Positions 6,677 to 15,209 of a stretch of 64,000 nucleotides of DNA are shown in pieces. The translations under genes and the position numbers were made by a program. Under the pieces are notes generated by a model. The model had not been told where the DNA came from. It was given only the letters and a program-made list of their open reading frames with translations, and ran no database searches. Numbering within the stretch: the stretch's first letter is position 1; every line of letters starts with the position of its first letter. This DNA is from Symploca sp. SIO2C1 (GTDB taxonomy: Bacteria > Cyanobacteriota > Cyanobacteriia > Cyanobacteriales > Coleofasciculaceae), in the NCBI GenBank assembly GCA_010692635.1, contig JAAHGL010000027.1, positions 1 to 64,000 on the forward strand. The letters run 5' to 3'.

Positions 6677-9081
6677 TAAAACTGTCCCCTATTCCAACGA
6701 CTACGAGCATCCTTCAATAAATCCATCAGCTCCCGTTCGTATCGGCGTAAACCTTCAATGACATCATTTCTATTACCACCTCCATTGATAGTTATATTGG
6801 GAGAAAAGTTAACAGTTATTTGTCCTCCACTAAAATTACTACTGGCTCCAGCTGTGGCAAGGGAAGGAGTTTGTCTATTACCAGAAAATAAATCACTCCT
6901 GTAACTTAAGTCTTCAAATAACGTGAGTCCATATTTTTTAAATAGCGCCGCAGCTTTTGATTCCTGTTCTGGAGTATAGATATCAAAACCACCGACAAGA
7001 TTACGAGCATCACCGATGTAACCTTTGCCGGGATGCTTTAACCCAGCATATTTGGTGGGGACAAGATAGCCTTCAGTTTCGCTAGGAACTAGTCCAATTT
7101 GGGCTAGCTCCGATTTCAAACTTGCTCCTATAAGACGTAATTTATCCGGGTCAATATATTCTCGGCTTCTACGAAAGCCTTCTTTGGCTTTTTCTATCTG
7201 CGATTGTAAGCTTGAAATCGGCGTTGCAAGTCCAGACGTAAAGGTAGCCATCACATTTTGAATAGCTCCCATACCCGCAGAGATACCGCTAGCAAAAGTT
7301 TCAGCAAACTTCATGCCAGATACATCTAAATCAGAAAGCGCCCCAACTTTAGCAGGACTGGATGGTAAGAAATCTCTAACTCTCTGGGTTAGATTAGAAA
7401 CAGCAGAAGTCGCTTGACTAATACTGTTTCTAATACCATCAGCAAAGCTTCTAACCAGGCTTTGTCCAGCACTTTTGGCAATACTGGGAAGATTTAATAA
7501 CGTCTGCTTAATTTGCTCGAAGCGTGATTTTATCTCAGTCCATAATGCTGCAAACTGTGCTTTACCTGCACTTACTAGAGCTTTGAAAGTATTAGTAATT
7601 TTGGTAACTTGAAACTTAATTTCAACTCCCAGTCTGATAAAATGAGCTTTAATTGCTCCAATAAATGCCCCAATAGCTGATGGCACTTGAGCAATATTTT
7701 TGGGAAAAGACTTGATGTGATTCCCCGCTTGCTCAACAGCACTACGAACACCTGGGGGAAGTTCATCCCATTTAGCAATAAGTACCCCAACACCAACAAC
7801 CAAACCTGCGATCGCGACACCAACCAAACCGATAGGAGATACAATAGCTGCAAGTGCAGCTCCCGCCGCAGGAAGGGCAGCTCCCAATGAACCAATAGCA
7901 GAAACTACCGCACCAATGCCAATCAGCAGTGGCCCAATCGCAGCAGCAACACCAGCAATGGCTACCCCAACTGTTACAATATTAGGATGGGCTTGGGCAA
8001 AGTCAGCAAAGCCAATGATGACAGGCTGAATCGCTTTGAGCAGCTTATTCAAGGCAGGCAAGATGGCTGAACCGATAGTAATGCCAATCTCCCTAAAGTT
8101 GTTTTGCAGCAGCTGTAATTGATTAGCTGTAGTAGCACTCCGAGCAGCGAACTCATCCTGTAAACTGGTAGCAGTCTTGGCTCGGTCATTAGCCAGTCCG
8201 AAGGCTTGTTCGAGAACATTTAGATTGGTTGCCACCACCGAGATATCATCCTGGTATTCCTGCCCAAACAATTCAAGCAGGATTTTAGGTCTTTCAGCCT
8301 CATCCAGTTGTTGAATTCTCTTGAGGAAGTCAACGATTGATTGTGAGCCTTTTGTCCTAACACTTCGCTCCAACTCCTCAGCACTAAGTCCGATGGCTCC
8401 TAAAGCCTCCTTGAACCCTTTACTTTGCCCTGTGGCTGTCTGCATCTTAGTCAGCAGAGCATTAATCCCTGTTGCCGCCACCTCCGGAGGTTTACCCAGT
8501 GCGATAAATGCTGAACCTAAAGCTGCTGCCTCTTCAGCTGTCAGTCCGAAAACCTTGGCTGTGCCACCAATTCTTTGGAGAGTATTGACAATCTCCGGAG
8601 CCTTCGCTGCCATATTGTTGGACAAATGATTGACAGCTCCGAGCAGGTTTTCAATCTCATCGATGCCGACTCCCATAATGTTGGAAATCTTACCGATTGA
8701 CTCCCCAGCCTTATCTGCTGTGATGTCGAAGGCGACACCAGCCTTGGCAGTGATTTCTGTGAAGCGCAGCAACTGTTTTTGAGGAATGCCCATCTGAGCG
8801 CCAGCAGCTGCTATTTGTTGTAAGCCTGTAGCAGCAATGGGGATATCACGAGACAGCTTGAGGATGTCACCGGAAAACGACTTAACAACCTGATCCGATG
8901 CACCTATCACCTTATTTAAATCAGCCGTCGCCTCCTCAAAAGCCAAAGCTTCCTTAACAGCTAAACCTAATCCAGCAGTAATGGGAGCAGTCAAACCAAC
9001 TGTTAATTTCTGCCCCACTTGCCGTGTAGACTGCCCAATACTTTGCAACCGACTCCCCATACGTTGCCCAGCTTCAATCAC
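6676..9081 (-). CDS. Phage tail tape measure protein
   Basis: 801 residues from GTG at 9081. The N-terminal third is the TP901 tape-measure domain: LGLAVKEALAFEEATADLNKV, then QQIAAAGAQMGIPQKQLLRF and ITADKAGESIGKISNIMG. Residues about 350-440 are very hydrophobic (repeats of AIGPLLIGIGAVVSAIGSLG), as in tape measures that insert into the host membrane. The C-terminus returns to coiled and soluble sequence. The protein sets tail length and is threaded in the tube. The frame is open upstream to 9168 with no ATG/GTG/TTG, and a strong GGAGG (9156-9160 on the complement) lies 8 nt before an ATC at 9147; the true start may be that ATC. Confidence 0.93.
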   Translation of the reverse strand: MIEAGQRMGSRLQSIGQSTRQVGQKLTVGLTAPITAGLGLAVKEALAFEEATADLNKVIGASDQVVKSFSGDILKLSRDIPIAATGLQQIAAAGAQMGIPQKQLLRFTEITAKAGVAFDITADKAGESIGKISNIMGVGIDEIENLLGAVNHLSNNMAAKAPEIVNTLQRIGGTAKVFGLTAEEAAALGSAFIALGKPPEVAATGINALLTKMQTATGQSKGFKEALGAIGLSAEELERSVRTKGSQSIVDFLKRIQQLDEAERPKILLELFGQEYQDDISVVATNLNVLEQAFGLANDRAKTATSLQDEFAARSATTANQLQLLQNNFREIGITIGSAILPALNKLLKAIQPVIIGFADFAQAHPNIVTVGVAIAGVAAAIGPLLIGIGAVVSAIGSLGAALPAAGAALAAIVSPIGLVGVAIAGLVVGVGVLIAKWDELPPGVRSAVEQAGNHIKSFPKNIAQVPSAIGAFIGAIKAHFIRLGVEIKFQVTKITNTFKALVSAGKAQFAALWTEIKSRFEQIKQTLLNLPSIAKSAGQSLVRSFADGIRNSISQATSAVSNLTQRVRDFLPSSPAKVGALSDLDVSGMKFAETFASGISAGMGAIQNVMATFTSGLATPISSLQSQIEKAKEGFRRSREYIDPDKLRLIGASLKSELAQIGLVPSETEGYLVPTKYAGLKHPGKGYIGDARNLVGGFDIYTPEQESKAAALFKKYGLTLFEDLSYRSDLFSGNRQTPSLATAGASSNFSGGQITVNFSPNITINGGGNRNDVIEGLRRYERELMDLLKDARSRWNRGQF

Positions 9082-9125
9082 TTGATTGAAACCCGCGATC
9101 GCATTATTAACGATAGCATCAACTC

Positions 9126-9401
9126 TTATGGGGATAGTGGTAGCGATTTTCCGTTCCTCCCGGTGTTTGTTGGTGTTGAGAGTGCCCTAGCTTCAGTCTT
9201 CATTTGAGAGATAATTTCTTTGAGCCACGGCTCTAATTCGGTTAGATCTTCAAACCAATCAAAATCCTTTAAACTCCAGTTCATCCAACGACAGATAGTA
9301 ATGACATCTCCCCGATTGGGAATCAGTTTAAGCACTTCCCCAGGCGCTGGAAGATTAATGCCGTCAGCCCTACCCCCACCCCATCTGGCGATGCCATCAT
9401 T
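9126..9401 (-). CDS. Tail assembly chaperone, -1 frame extension (gpE' like)
   Basis: This open frame starts just after a TGA at 9402-9404 and lies -1 relative to the preceding chaperone ORF, overlapping its last 25 codons. It reads RADGINLPAPGEVLKLIPNR and then WMNWSLKDFDWFEDLTEL, which is good protein-like sequence with no strong start codon until GTG at 9335. P2-like and lambda-like phages make a longer chaperone by -1 frameshift just before the tape-measure gene. Position, frame and overlap fit that model. A G-rich slip-prone stretch (about 9371-9383) lies in the overlap. Translation from GTG at 9335 alone (69 aa) is the alternative. Confidence 0.6.
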   Translation of the reverse strand, partial: NDGIARWGGGRADGINLPAPGEVLKLIPNRGDVITICRWMNWSLKDFDWFEDLTELEPWLKEIISQMKTEARALSTPTNTGRNGKSLPLSP

Positions 9402-10078
9402 TCAGGAGTAATCGGTTGAGCGTCAATCTCAAAAAACCGGGTAATCATGCTCCGATATGCATCAGCAGCTCCCTTATTCATTTCATCTTGAAACTTGAGT
9501 GCATACCTCCAAGAAATAGGTTTTCTAGTAACCCGGCGTCCTTCATAGGTAAAATCATCAGATTCCCCAACATCAGTGGCATCATCATGACAAGTTACTT
9601 CCCCTTCCAGTCCCAATACCGGGTAAAGAAGCTGGTTAAACTCCTTCACCTCCACCCCAAACTCATCCATTAAGTCAGCTGTTAGCGGTTTATCATTAAC
9701 CTTGTAAGCTTTTCGTATCAGCCACTCAACTGCTGCCTGCCTACCAATTGCTCTGGCGCTAGCACCAGGCGATCGCGGGGTCATAGCTTTTTCTTGGAAT
9801 AGTAAAAAGTCGTTAGCAGATAACGGTTGTAACACCGCATTAACGCCACAGCTCAAGGGTACGATTGTGTTAATTTGGTTATCAGCTTTCTCTTGAGTAG
9901 AGAGTGTTGAGTGTTGATGGTTATCTTGGCTAATAGCTTCCGATGATTGCTGATGGCTATTTGGCTGATGGCTATCTTCAATGCCTACAACTGACAGCTG
10001 ATGGCTATCTTGCTGAACGCTGACAGCTGATATATGATGGTTGTTTTTCTGAGAAAATCTCTTGCTTCTTTTGCCCAT
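9323..10078 (-). CDS. Tail assembly chaperone candidate (gpE-like) with repetitive N-terminus
   Basis: 251 residues between the tube gene and the tape-measure gene, the position of gpE/gpG chaperones. The first 75 residues are polar and low complexity, with repeated SHQ/NHQ units (DSHQ, NSHQ, DNHQ) encoded by degenerate GCTGATGGCTAT repeats. The remaining part is ordinary: INTIVPLSCGVNAVLQPLSANDFLLF, then AVEWLIRKAYKVNDKP and ISWRYALKFQDEMNKGAADAYRSM. The length is longer than the usual 90-150 residues because of the N-terminal tract. A -1 frame continues past the stop (see the entry at 9126-9401). Chaperone role is inferred from position. Confidence 0.6.
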   Translation of the reverse strand: MGKRSKRFSQKNNHHISAVSVQQDSHQLSVVGIEDSHQPNSHQQSSEAISQDNHQHSTLSTQEKADNQINTIVPLSCGVNAVLQPLSANDFLLFQEKAMTPRSPGASARAIGRQAAVEWLIRKAYKVNDKPLTADLMDEFGVEVKEFNQLLYPVLGLEGEVTCHDDATDVGESDDFTYEGRRVTRKPISWRYALKFQDEMNKGAADAYRSMITRFFEIDAQPITPEMMASPDGVGVGLTALIFQRLGKCLN

Positions 10079-10080
10079 TT

Positions 10081-10605
10081 TTATAATCCCAAAGCATCTT
10101 TTTTAGACTGTAATAAGTTGCGTCCATTAAGCGAAAGTTCCCAATTATCTGGATCGTAAATAAAAATACTTGAACCAAAAATACGCTTAATGTAATTAAC
10201 TTTCATTGATAATTCAAACTCGGCATTCTCTTGAGCCGTGAAATTACCAAAAGGTATTTGCGCTACTGGACCACGCATCACGACTTGATATTTAATAGAG
10301 TTGCCAATTTCAACATTTTCAGCTGCCCCATCTAGTTGTAGAGTCAGTTCTCCATTTGCCTCAAAGCTGTCAATGATCGCGTCATGCAGTTCTGGAGACA
10401 TCCCCATGAAAGTCATTGATGTTTCCATTGGTTCAGGGGATAAGCGGTAGCTCTTCGTGCCGTAAGCTCCAGCCCGCTTTTCCTCATCAAAATCCCAGAC
10501 AATAGATGGCAGATTCAGTTCTGTAGCCATCCCTTGGGTGTCTGTAGGATTCCCTGTTCTATCGAGGATAGTCGCTAGCCAGTCTTTGATTTGTCTCGCC
10601 GACAT
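10081..10605 (-). CDS. Phage major tail tube protein (FII-like)
   Basis: 174 residues. It follows the sheath gene and has the pattern of P2 FII-type tube proteins: an early METSMTFMGMSPELHDAIIDSF block, GELTLQLDGAAE, and a C-terminal FELSMKVNYIKRIF strand pair. Tube subunits stack as hexamer rings inside the sheath and carry DNA. The gene lies 3 bp from the sheath stop and 2 bp from the next gene, so the three form one translational unit. No odd features were seen. Confidence 0.82.
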   Translation of the reverse strand: MSARQIKDWLATILDRTGNPTDTQGMATELNLPSIVWDFDEEKRAGAYGTKSYRLSPEPMETSMTFMGMSPELHDAIIDSFEANGELTLQLDGAAENVEIGNSIKYQVVMRGPVAQIPFGNFTAQENAEFELSMKVNYIKRIFGSSIFIYDPDNWELSLNGRNLLQSKKDALGL

Positions 10606-10608
10606 TCT

Positions 10609-11739
10609 TTAACCCCCTACTGAAATAGTTAGACTAAGAACTGGTTTCAACTCGATTAATCGCACCGGAGTATAGGGGGTAAAGGTTAACCGAGCCACCA
10701 ACTTACCCGCTGGATAATCGCTTTCACTTTCCAGGAATTCAGCTAAATGTCCCGGCTGTATTGCTCCCTTCCTTTGTTCGATTGCCAGCCCATCATTGAG
10801 AGATGTTGCTAACAAGTTACCCGTTCGCCTGTTTGATTCCAAATCTAAGAATTTTTGCGCCCTATCCTCCGCCATCTTGATGATTCTATCTCTAACCCTA
10901 ACCACCGAAATGATAGACATAGGCGATAAATCTTCAGGAAAAGATGAATTGCGATCGCCCCAGGTAACAAAGTGGTCAGGTTGACGATTAATAGTCACCA
11001 CACCTTTGTCGTTAAATTGTTCTGACTCCGCATTTTCATCGGTGTAGCTCATGCTGATGGGAGGTTCTATCGAAGAGACTCCCAGAATTTCTTGAGATGA
11101 GGGAATTCTGCCATAATTTTGAAGGGAATCAAGCCTTGCCATTGCACCCGCCAAGTGCAATTCTAATGCCTCTAAATTGTTCTCATCCTCAACATCTTTA
11201 AGGTGACCATAGCAGATAATCAATCTAGAGTTCCTTCTAGCAAGTCCCCCTCCTGGATTATCCCTGGTAGTAAGAGCATCAGTTGGCGATACTCCAGGAG
11301 GAAAAGTAGAAAGGAAGACAGCTCCTACCTTATCAGCAATCTCCAATCCCTTAGCAAGAACAGCCTCACTACTAAAACCTGGAGCCATAATGACATCAGG
11401 GCTGAAACCAAACATCCCATAGGAGGTTGGCAGTAGCTCTAAAGCAGCAATAACATTGTCTTCAACGCTTGCACCCCCTTCAACCCGGCAAGCCAGGATT
11501 TTGCCAGCGCCATAACGTTGAGGAACTGGTACAGCAAGAGGTAGAGTGTCCCCTAATTGCTGAGTGCCAAGCAGAGAACGAGCTTGTGCTGAGTTAGTCA
11601 CCAAATACAGCTTGTTCAATTCAGCAGTAGCATTGGTATCGCTTGCCACTCCAATAATGGCGATCGCGGTTTCTGTGTGTGGCAATGATACGGCATTTGA
11701 ATCGACTACCTGGATTTTAATCCCTCTGTCTAGTGTCAT
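10609..11739 (-). CDS. Phage contractile tail sheath protein (FI-like)
   Basis: 376 residues. It matches P2 FI-type sheath proteins: N-terminal PHTETAIAIIGVASDTNA, the region NKLYLVTNSAQARSLLG near 42-58, and the C-terminal core ALLPTSYG/ISVVRVRDRIIKMAE and HLAEFLESESDYPAGKLVARLTFTPYTPVRLIEL, the latter typical of the conserved C-terminal sheath domain. Contraction of the sheath drives the tube through the host envelope, so the phage is a myovirus. The start overlaps the upstream stop by ATGA. Confidence 0.93.
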   Translation of the reverse strand: MTLDRGIKIQVVDSNAVSLPHTETAIAIIGVASDTNATAELNKLYLVTNSAQARSLLGTQQLGDTLPLAVPVPQRYGAGKILACRVEGGASVEDNVIAALELLPTSYGMFGFSPDVIMAPGFSSEAVLAKGLEIADKVGAVFLSTFPPGVSPTDALTTRDNPGGGLARRNSRLIICYGHLKDVEDENNLEALELHLAGAMARLDSLQNYGRIPSSQEILGVSSIEPPISMSYTDENAESEQFNDKGVVTINRQPDHFVTWGDRNSSFPEDLSPMSIISVVRVRDRIIKMAEDRAQKFLDLESNRRTGNLLATSLNDGLAIEQRKGAIQPGHLAEFLESESDYPAGKLVARLTFTPYTPVRLIELKPVLSLTISVGG

Positions 11740-12248
11740 TTATTCACCTCTGCCAAAACTCCAACTGAATCAGTGGTGCGAACCAATGTGACCAATGGGG
11801 GGTTTTCTTTGGGAACTTCAATAGGCACAATGGTTGTCTCAAAAGTGAAACGAATCTCTTTAACCCACCTCCCTGCCACGGGTGCAAATGACCTCCCTCC
11901 CTCCACCTCTAAATCAGTATTTGCACCAGGTAAGCGGTGATATACTAATAGCCCCAGAACCTGCTGTTCTACCCACTCCATAGCTCTTGTGAAGTTTGGG
12001 TCATCTGAATAGCGGTCATTGAAGGCTAACCGTACAAGTAAAGTCATCCTTACGTCCTGGCTGTGGCGTTTTGACTCCCTCGGTATTCCTTGGTAGTCTG
12101 GGAAAAGCCAATCAACCGATTCAAATTGGTCAGAGCCAAACTTTCCAGCCTCCTTGGGTAAAGCTGCTACGGGTATACCTGCCAAGGCTTCACGCACTGG
12201 AGCTAACCGGGTTGCGATCGCAGTATCAAAAACCTCATAATCCAGCAT
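11736..12248 (-). CDS. Putative tail terminator / connector protein
   Basis: 170 residues from the ATG at 12248, chosen because it forms TAATG with the upstream stop; a longer frame starts at 12272. The protein contains MEWVEQQVLGLLVYHRLP and RWVKEIRFTFETTIVPIEV, resembling the mixed alpha-beta fold of tail terminators (gpU/Gp37-like minor tail proteins) that cap the tail and bind the head. Position before the sheath gene and after the gpS-like gene supports this. Family name is inferred and not certain. Confidence 0.5.
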   Translation of the reverse strand: MLDYEVFDTAIATRLAPVREALAGIPVAALPKEAGKFGSDQFESVDWLFPDYQGIPRESKRHSQDVRMTLLVRLAFNDRYSDDPNFTRAMEWVEQQVLGLLVYHRLPGANTDLEVEGGRSFAPVAGRWVKEIRFTFETTIVPIEVPKENPPLVTLVRTTDSVGVLAEVNK

Positions 12249-12679
12249 TATCGACGCCTCCCCACAATCCAAACTTTGATGAGTTTGCTTCCATACTTAA
12301 GCCGCTTTGGTGTAATTCCGATGATTTGGCGTTGGGGCATTTTGCTAGTACCGTGTTGATGCCATCGTGCTTTGGGGTCACGTATTCCAAATTCCAGTGA
12401 GCGTTTGGTGGCGACACTGTAAACAGTTGAGCGCATTTCCCCGGTGGCGGTTAGAATATCATCTGGGTAGCCTTTGGCTCGTTTCTGCTGTAAGGTTGAT
12501 GGCTTCAATTCTGCCCACCGTCTTCCTTGAGGGTCAGTTTCCGTGTTAAACTGGTTCGCTGTCTCCTGCTCCAGGTAGTGTCCAAATCCCCTAAGTGGAG
12601 GTTGAAGATTGGAAACTCGCGATCGCACCAATCCGACATCCCGTTTTAGTTGTTTGCCATCAACAGAGATTTTAATCAT
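12248..12679 (-). CDS. Phage virion morphogenesis protein (gpS-like)
   Basis: 143 residues. Matches the phage virion morphogenesis family (P2 gpS, Mu gpG): ETANQFNTETDPQGRRWAEL near residues 39-58, KPSTLQQKRAKGYPDDILTATGEMRSTV next, and the C-terminal ARWHQHGTSKMPQRQIIGIT block (residues near 104-122). These proteins complete the tail top so it can join the head. The start overlaps the upstream stop as TGATG, which supports coupling. Confidence 0.85.
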   Translation of the reverse strand: MIKISVDGKQLKRDVGLVRSRVSNLQPPLRGFGHYLEQETANQFNTETDPQGRRWAELKPSTLQQKRAKGYPDDILTATGEMRSTVYSVATKRSLEFGIRDPKARWHQHGTSKMPQRQIIGITPKRLKYGSKLIKVWIVGRRR

Positions 12680-13098
12680 CAGGACTCCCTCCTAATTTGA
12701 TAGCTGACATCGAGCTTGATACTTTCACCTAGAATTTGACTCAGGATGGGAGAGAGACTAGATTGCCCTATCCCTTTGACAACCACACGGCATGGTCTTT
12801 GGTTAAGCATTCCCAATCCCACATCCCCAGGCTTGATTTCTACTGGAAGCGTGACTTTTTCAAAATCCCCATCAACAGCAACCACACGACATTGGTACTC
12901 CTCTGTTAATCCAGTTCCCGGCTCACTATTGGCAAGAATGGATTGTTTACCCGATGGCTTGAATTTGAAGGTGACTGTAATTTCCTTACCAGTGCTAATC
13001 GCATTCCCCCTACTGTTAAGTGTGGTTGCGCCATCGTGAACGGTGAAGGTGAAGTCACCATGCATCCATTGTTCTGGATCTGAGAAAATAGTAGCCAT
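12679..13098 (-). CDS. Head-tail connector candidate, hypothetical
   Basis: 139 residues, beta-rich with few charged clusters (GDFTFTVHDGATTLNS, EITVTFKFKPSGKQS, CRVVVKGIGQSS). Coupled with both neighbours by overlapping start/stop (TAATG upstream, TGATG downstream). Its place between the head-tail adaptor and gpS-like genes suggests a head completion or stopper protein. No family was recognised. Confidence 0.55.
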   Translation of the reverse strand: MATIFSDPEQWMHGDFTFTVHDGATTLNSRGNAISTGKEITVTFKFKPSGKQSILANSEPGTGLTEEYQCRVVAVDGDFEKVTLPVEIKPGDVGLGMLNQRPCRVVVKGIGQSSLSPILSQILGESIKLDVSYQIRRES

Positions 13099-13685
13099 TA
13101 GCTCCGAGCAATTTCTTTAGTCAACTCTTTCAGCCTTGCTTCAACGATCGCACGAAGGCTAGATCGTGGATCTAATGCCCATTCCTTTAATTTTTCCAGG
13201 TCAGTTTCCTGTTGAATTACGGGTCGAGCATCATCAACTGTTAATTCAGAGACTTCAGTAATTTTCTTAGCTGGAGGAAAGAGCTTACGTATATCCGCCA
13301 ACTGTCTGCTCAATGCATCAGCTCTCCCTCCGACCAGCTCTTGTAGTTCAGGCGTGGTAGCCTTTTGAGCCAATTCCACCAACTTATCCGCATCGGTACA
13401 ATTATCAACTATATGCTTGATGGTTGCGAACGGAGTGGCTTCCAATGCCCCCTTTGGTAATGGGACATCTTGCTCAACAAGCGCTTTGGCTTCGATTAGG
13501 ATTGCTATTGTCCTGTCATTTTTGAGCGTTTCCCACTGCTCCGCTGAGATGTCAGTGACCTGTCCTGGACTGAAAAGAACCTCTCCTCCTTTGTATGTCT
13601 GGAAAATTCGCCTTCCAGCGCGGGGACGAGGAGGTTCACGCTCTGGGAAATATTGCAGACGCTTGACGATTGGTGAAGACGGCAT
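13098..13685 (-). CDS. Phage head-tail connector, hypothetical
   Basis: 195 residues after the capsid gene and before the connector. The start is basic and proline-rich (EREPPRPRAGRRIFQ) and the rest is helical (QWETLKNDRTIAILIEAKALVEQ, DADKLVELAQKATTP). The helical middle is compatible with gp6/gp7-like head-tail adaptors but no motif is decisive. TAATG overlap with the next gene links their translation. Confidence 0.5.
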   Translation of the reverse strand: MPSSPIVKRLQYFPEREPPRPRAGRRIFQTYKGGEVLFSPGQVTDISAEQWETLKNDRTIAILIEAKALVEQDVPLPKGALEATPFATIKHIVDNCTDADKLVELAQKATTPELQELVGGRADALSRQLADIRKLFPPAKKITEVSELTVDDARPVIQQETDLEKLKEWALDPRSSLRAIVEARLKELTKEIARS

Positions 13686-13702
13686 AATGTAAATTATTCC
13701 TC

Positions 13703-14692
13703 TTATGCAGCAAACTTGTCGTAGTCAATATACAAAGCTCTGAAGGGTTCTCTAAACTGAACTTCTGTCGTGGCACAGTAGGCAGTCATCGAATAGCCTA
13801 AATCTGAGTCTTGGCGAACTGGAGTCCGATCCATCGTGAAAAACTGTCGCATGATGCCAGGTTTGGTGACTTGTCCTTCAGTCGGTATGCGATCCTCGTA
13901 CACCATAAAGCGATCGCGATTTGTCCCTGGTGTGTGAACACCAAATTGCTCCAGTAAATCGCTAGTGAGTTCGTTAACTGGTTCAATTTCCCTGACATAC
14001 ATTCCCCTACCAGATCTGGTTAATCGCTCCAAAGGAGTGCCTTCTGAGTCAGGGAATTTTCTGCAAAGCGAGTCATAGAGGTCAATTGTGCAGAGCATTT
14101 TGCTTGCCATTGCTGTTAGCAATGACCGCTTGTGAAAGTTTTTCAGTAGACCCCGTATCCTATCAAATAAATCAAGAGCTGACTCCTCGTGAAGGTTCGT
14201 ACCACCTGGAATATCAAGCGTGTCTACCATCTGACCAGAAAACAAACCATCCATGCCTTCATTGCGATCGCCAAACACAACCAACTCATGTTCCTTCTCA
14301 GTGATTTTCTCACTCAAGCCATCCATCAGCATCTGGACAGTGTTCCGCTCTGGTAATAATCCGTTGGCGTTCGCCACTTCTTCAGCTGCGATATCTGAGA
14401 TTGCATCCCACTTCGCTCCCATAACAATCACACGGGCATTGTATTGGTCTGCGGTAGTGGCTAATTGAAGTAAAGGAATGTCTGTTGCCTTTCCCGTGTG
14501 GATCGTAGCTTTTCCCGCATAGTCGATGCGCGGGAGAATCACTCGCTTTTCACCTAGCCGTAAATCACCAACACCATGAAGGTGTAGACCATTGGCTGCC
14601 CAGCGTTCGGGATAGACAGTTTTCAGCCACTCTCTCTCATAGCGAGTGACTTCCGTGTTCAAAATTTTGGCACTTCCGGCAAAATCAGCCAT
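13703..14692 (-). CDS. Major capsid protein
   Basis: 329 residues. It follows the scaffold-protease and cement genes in the order usual for these phages. Features include an N-terminal MADFAGSAKILNTEVTRYE, the region GEKRVILPRIDYAGKATIHTG, a helical DGLSEKITEKEHELVVFGDRN (the conserved spine helix area), and a C-terminal TEVQFREPFRALYIDYDK. The pattern fits HK97-fold capsid subunits of the DUF2184-like group. TGATG overlap with the cement gene. The assignment rests mainly on context and these features. Confidence 0.8.
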   Translation of the reverse strand: MADFAGSAKILNTEVTRYEREWLKTVYPERWAANGLHLHGVGDLRLGEKRVILPRIDYAGKATIHTGKATDIPLLQLATTADQYNARVIVMGAKWDAISDIAAEEVANANGLLPERNTVQMLMDGLSEKITEKEHELVVFGDRNEGMDGLFSGQMVDTLDIPGGTNLHEESALDLFDRIRGLLKNFHKRSLLTAMASKMLCTIDLYDSLCRKFPDSEGTPLERLTRSGRGMYVREIEPVNELTSDLLEQFGVHTPGTNRDRFMVYEDRIPTEGQVTKPGIMRQFFTMDRTPVRQDSDLGYSMTAYCATTEVQFREPFRALYIDYDKFAA

Positions 14693-15201
14693 CAGAAACC
14701 TCCCAGATTCAAAACTGCAATCCCAGCTCCGGTTGTTCCGGTGACAAACCGACCATTTGGCACAGGGTCATGATTCCCGCTGGGAGTGTTTGAGAAACGT
14801 CCAAGTACGTCTTGGGGGTCGGCTTCAGGGGTGTGCCTGAAAGTAGCCATATCCCCAATGTTTACCGCTGTCTCAACCCAGACATTGATATCACCCCAAG
14901 TTAGGACATCCACTGGACTCCCGACTGGGAAGCCAATGTTTTCACCAGCCAGATACGAAACCTCATCAATCCCCCAGGAATCATTAATTACGGTGATTCC
15001 TCGGAACTGTTGTCCAGTAGCACTAGGCAGAATAAGTTTCCTGGGGTTGTCACCCGTCACTACTGCCCGTCCGAATGGCAGCTTGGTGTTCATCCCATTG
15101 AGCAGTTCTTGTAAAGTTCCCCTAATAACGTTGTAGGTAGCGCTGGCTATCTGCCCTTCTAACCCGATTGGAGAACTATAACTAACAGTTGTTTGTGGCA
15201 T
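14692..15201 (-). CDS. Capsid decoration / structural cement protein
   Basis: 169 residues, beta-rich and glycine-rich: SPIGLEGQIASATYNVIRGT at the start, then LAGENIGFPVGSPVDVLTWGDINVWVETAVNIGD, and VTGTTGAGIAVLNLGGF at the end. This is the pattern of cement proteins (Gp24-like/DUF2190-like) that bind the outside of the capsid. It overlaps the capsid start by TGATG. Context between scaffold-protease and capsid supports the role. Confidence 0.65.
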   Translation of the reverse strand: MPQTTVSYSSPIGLEGQIASATYNVIRGTLQELLNGMNTKLPFGRAVVTGDNPRKLILPSATGQQFRGITVINDSWGIDEVSYLAGENIGFPVGSPVDVLTWGDINVWVETAVNIGDMATFRHTPEADPQDVLGRFSNTPSGNHDPVPNGRFVTGTTGAGIAVLNLGGF

Positions 15202-15209
15202 TTCTCTTT

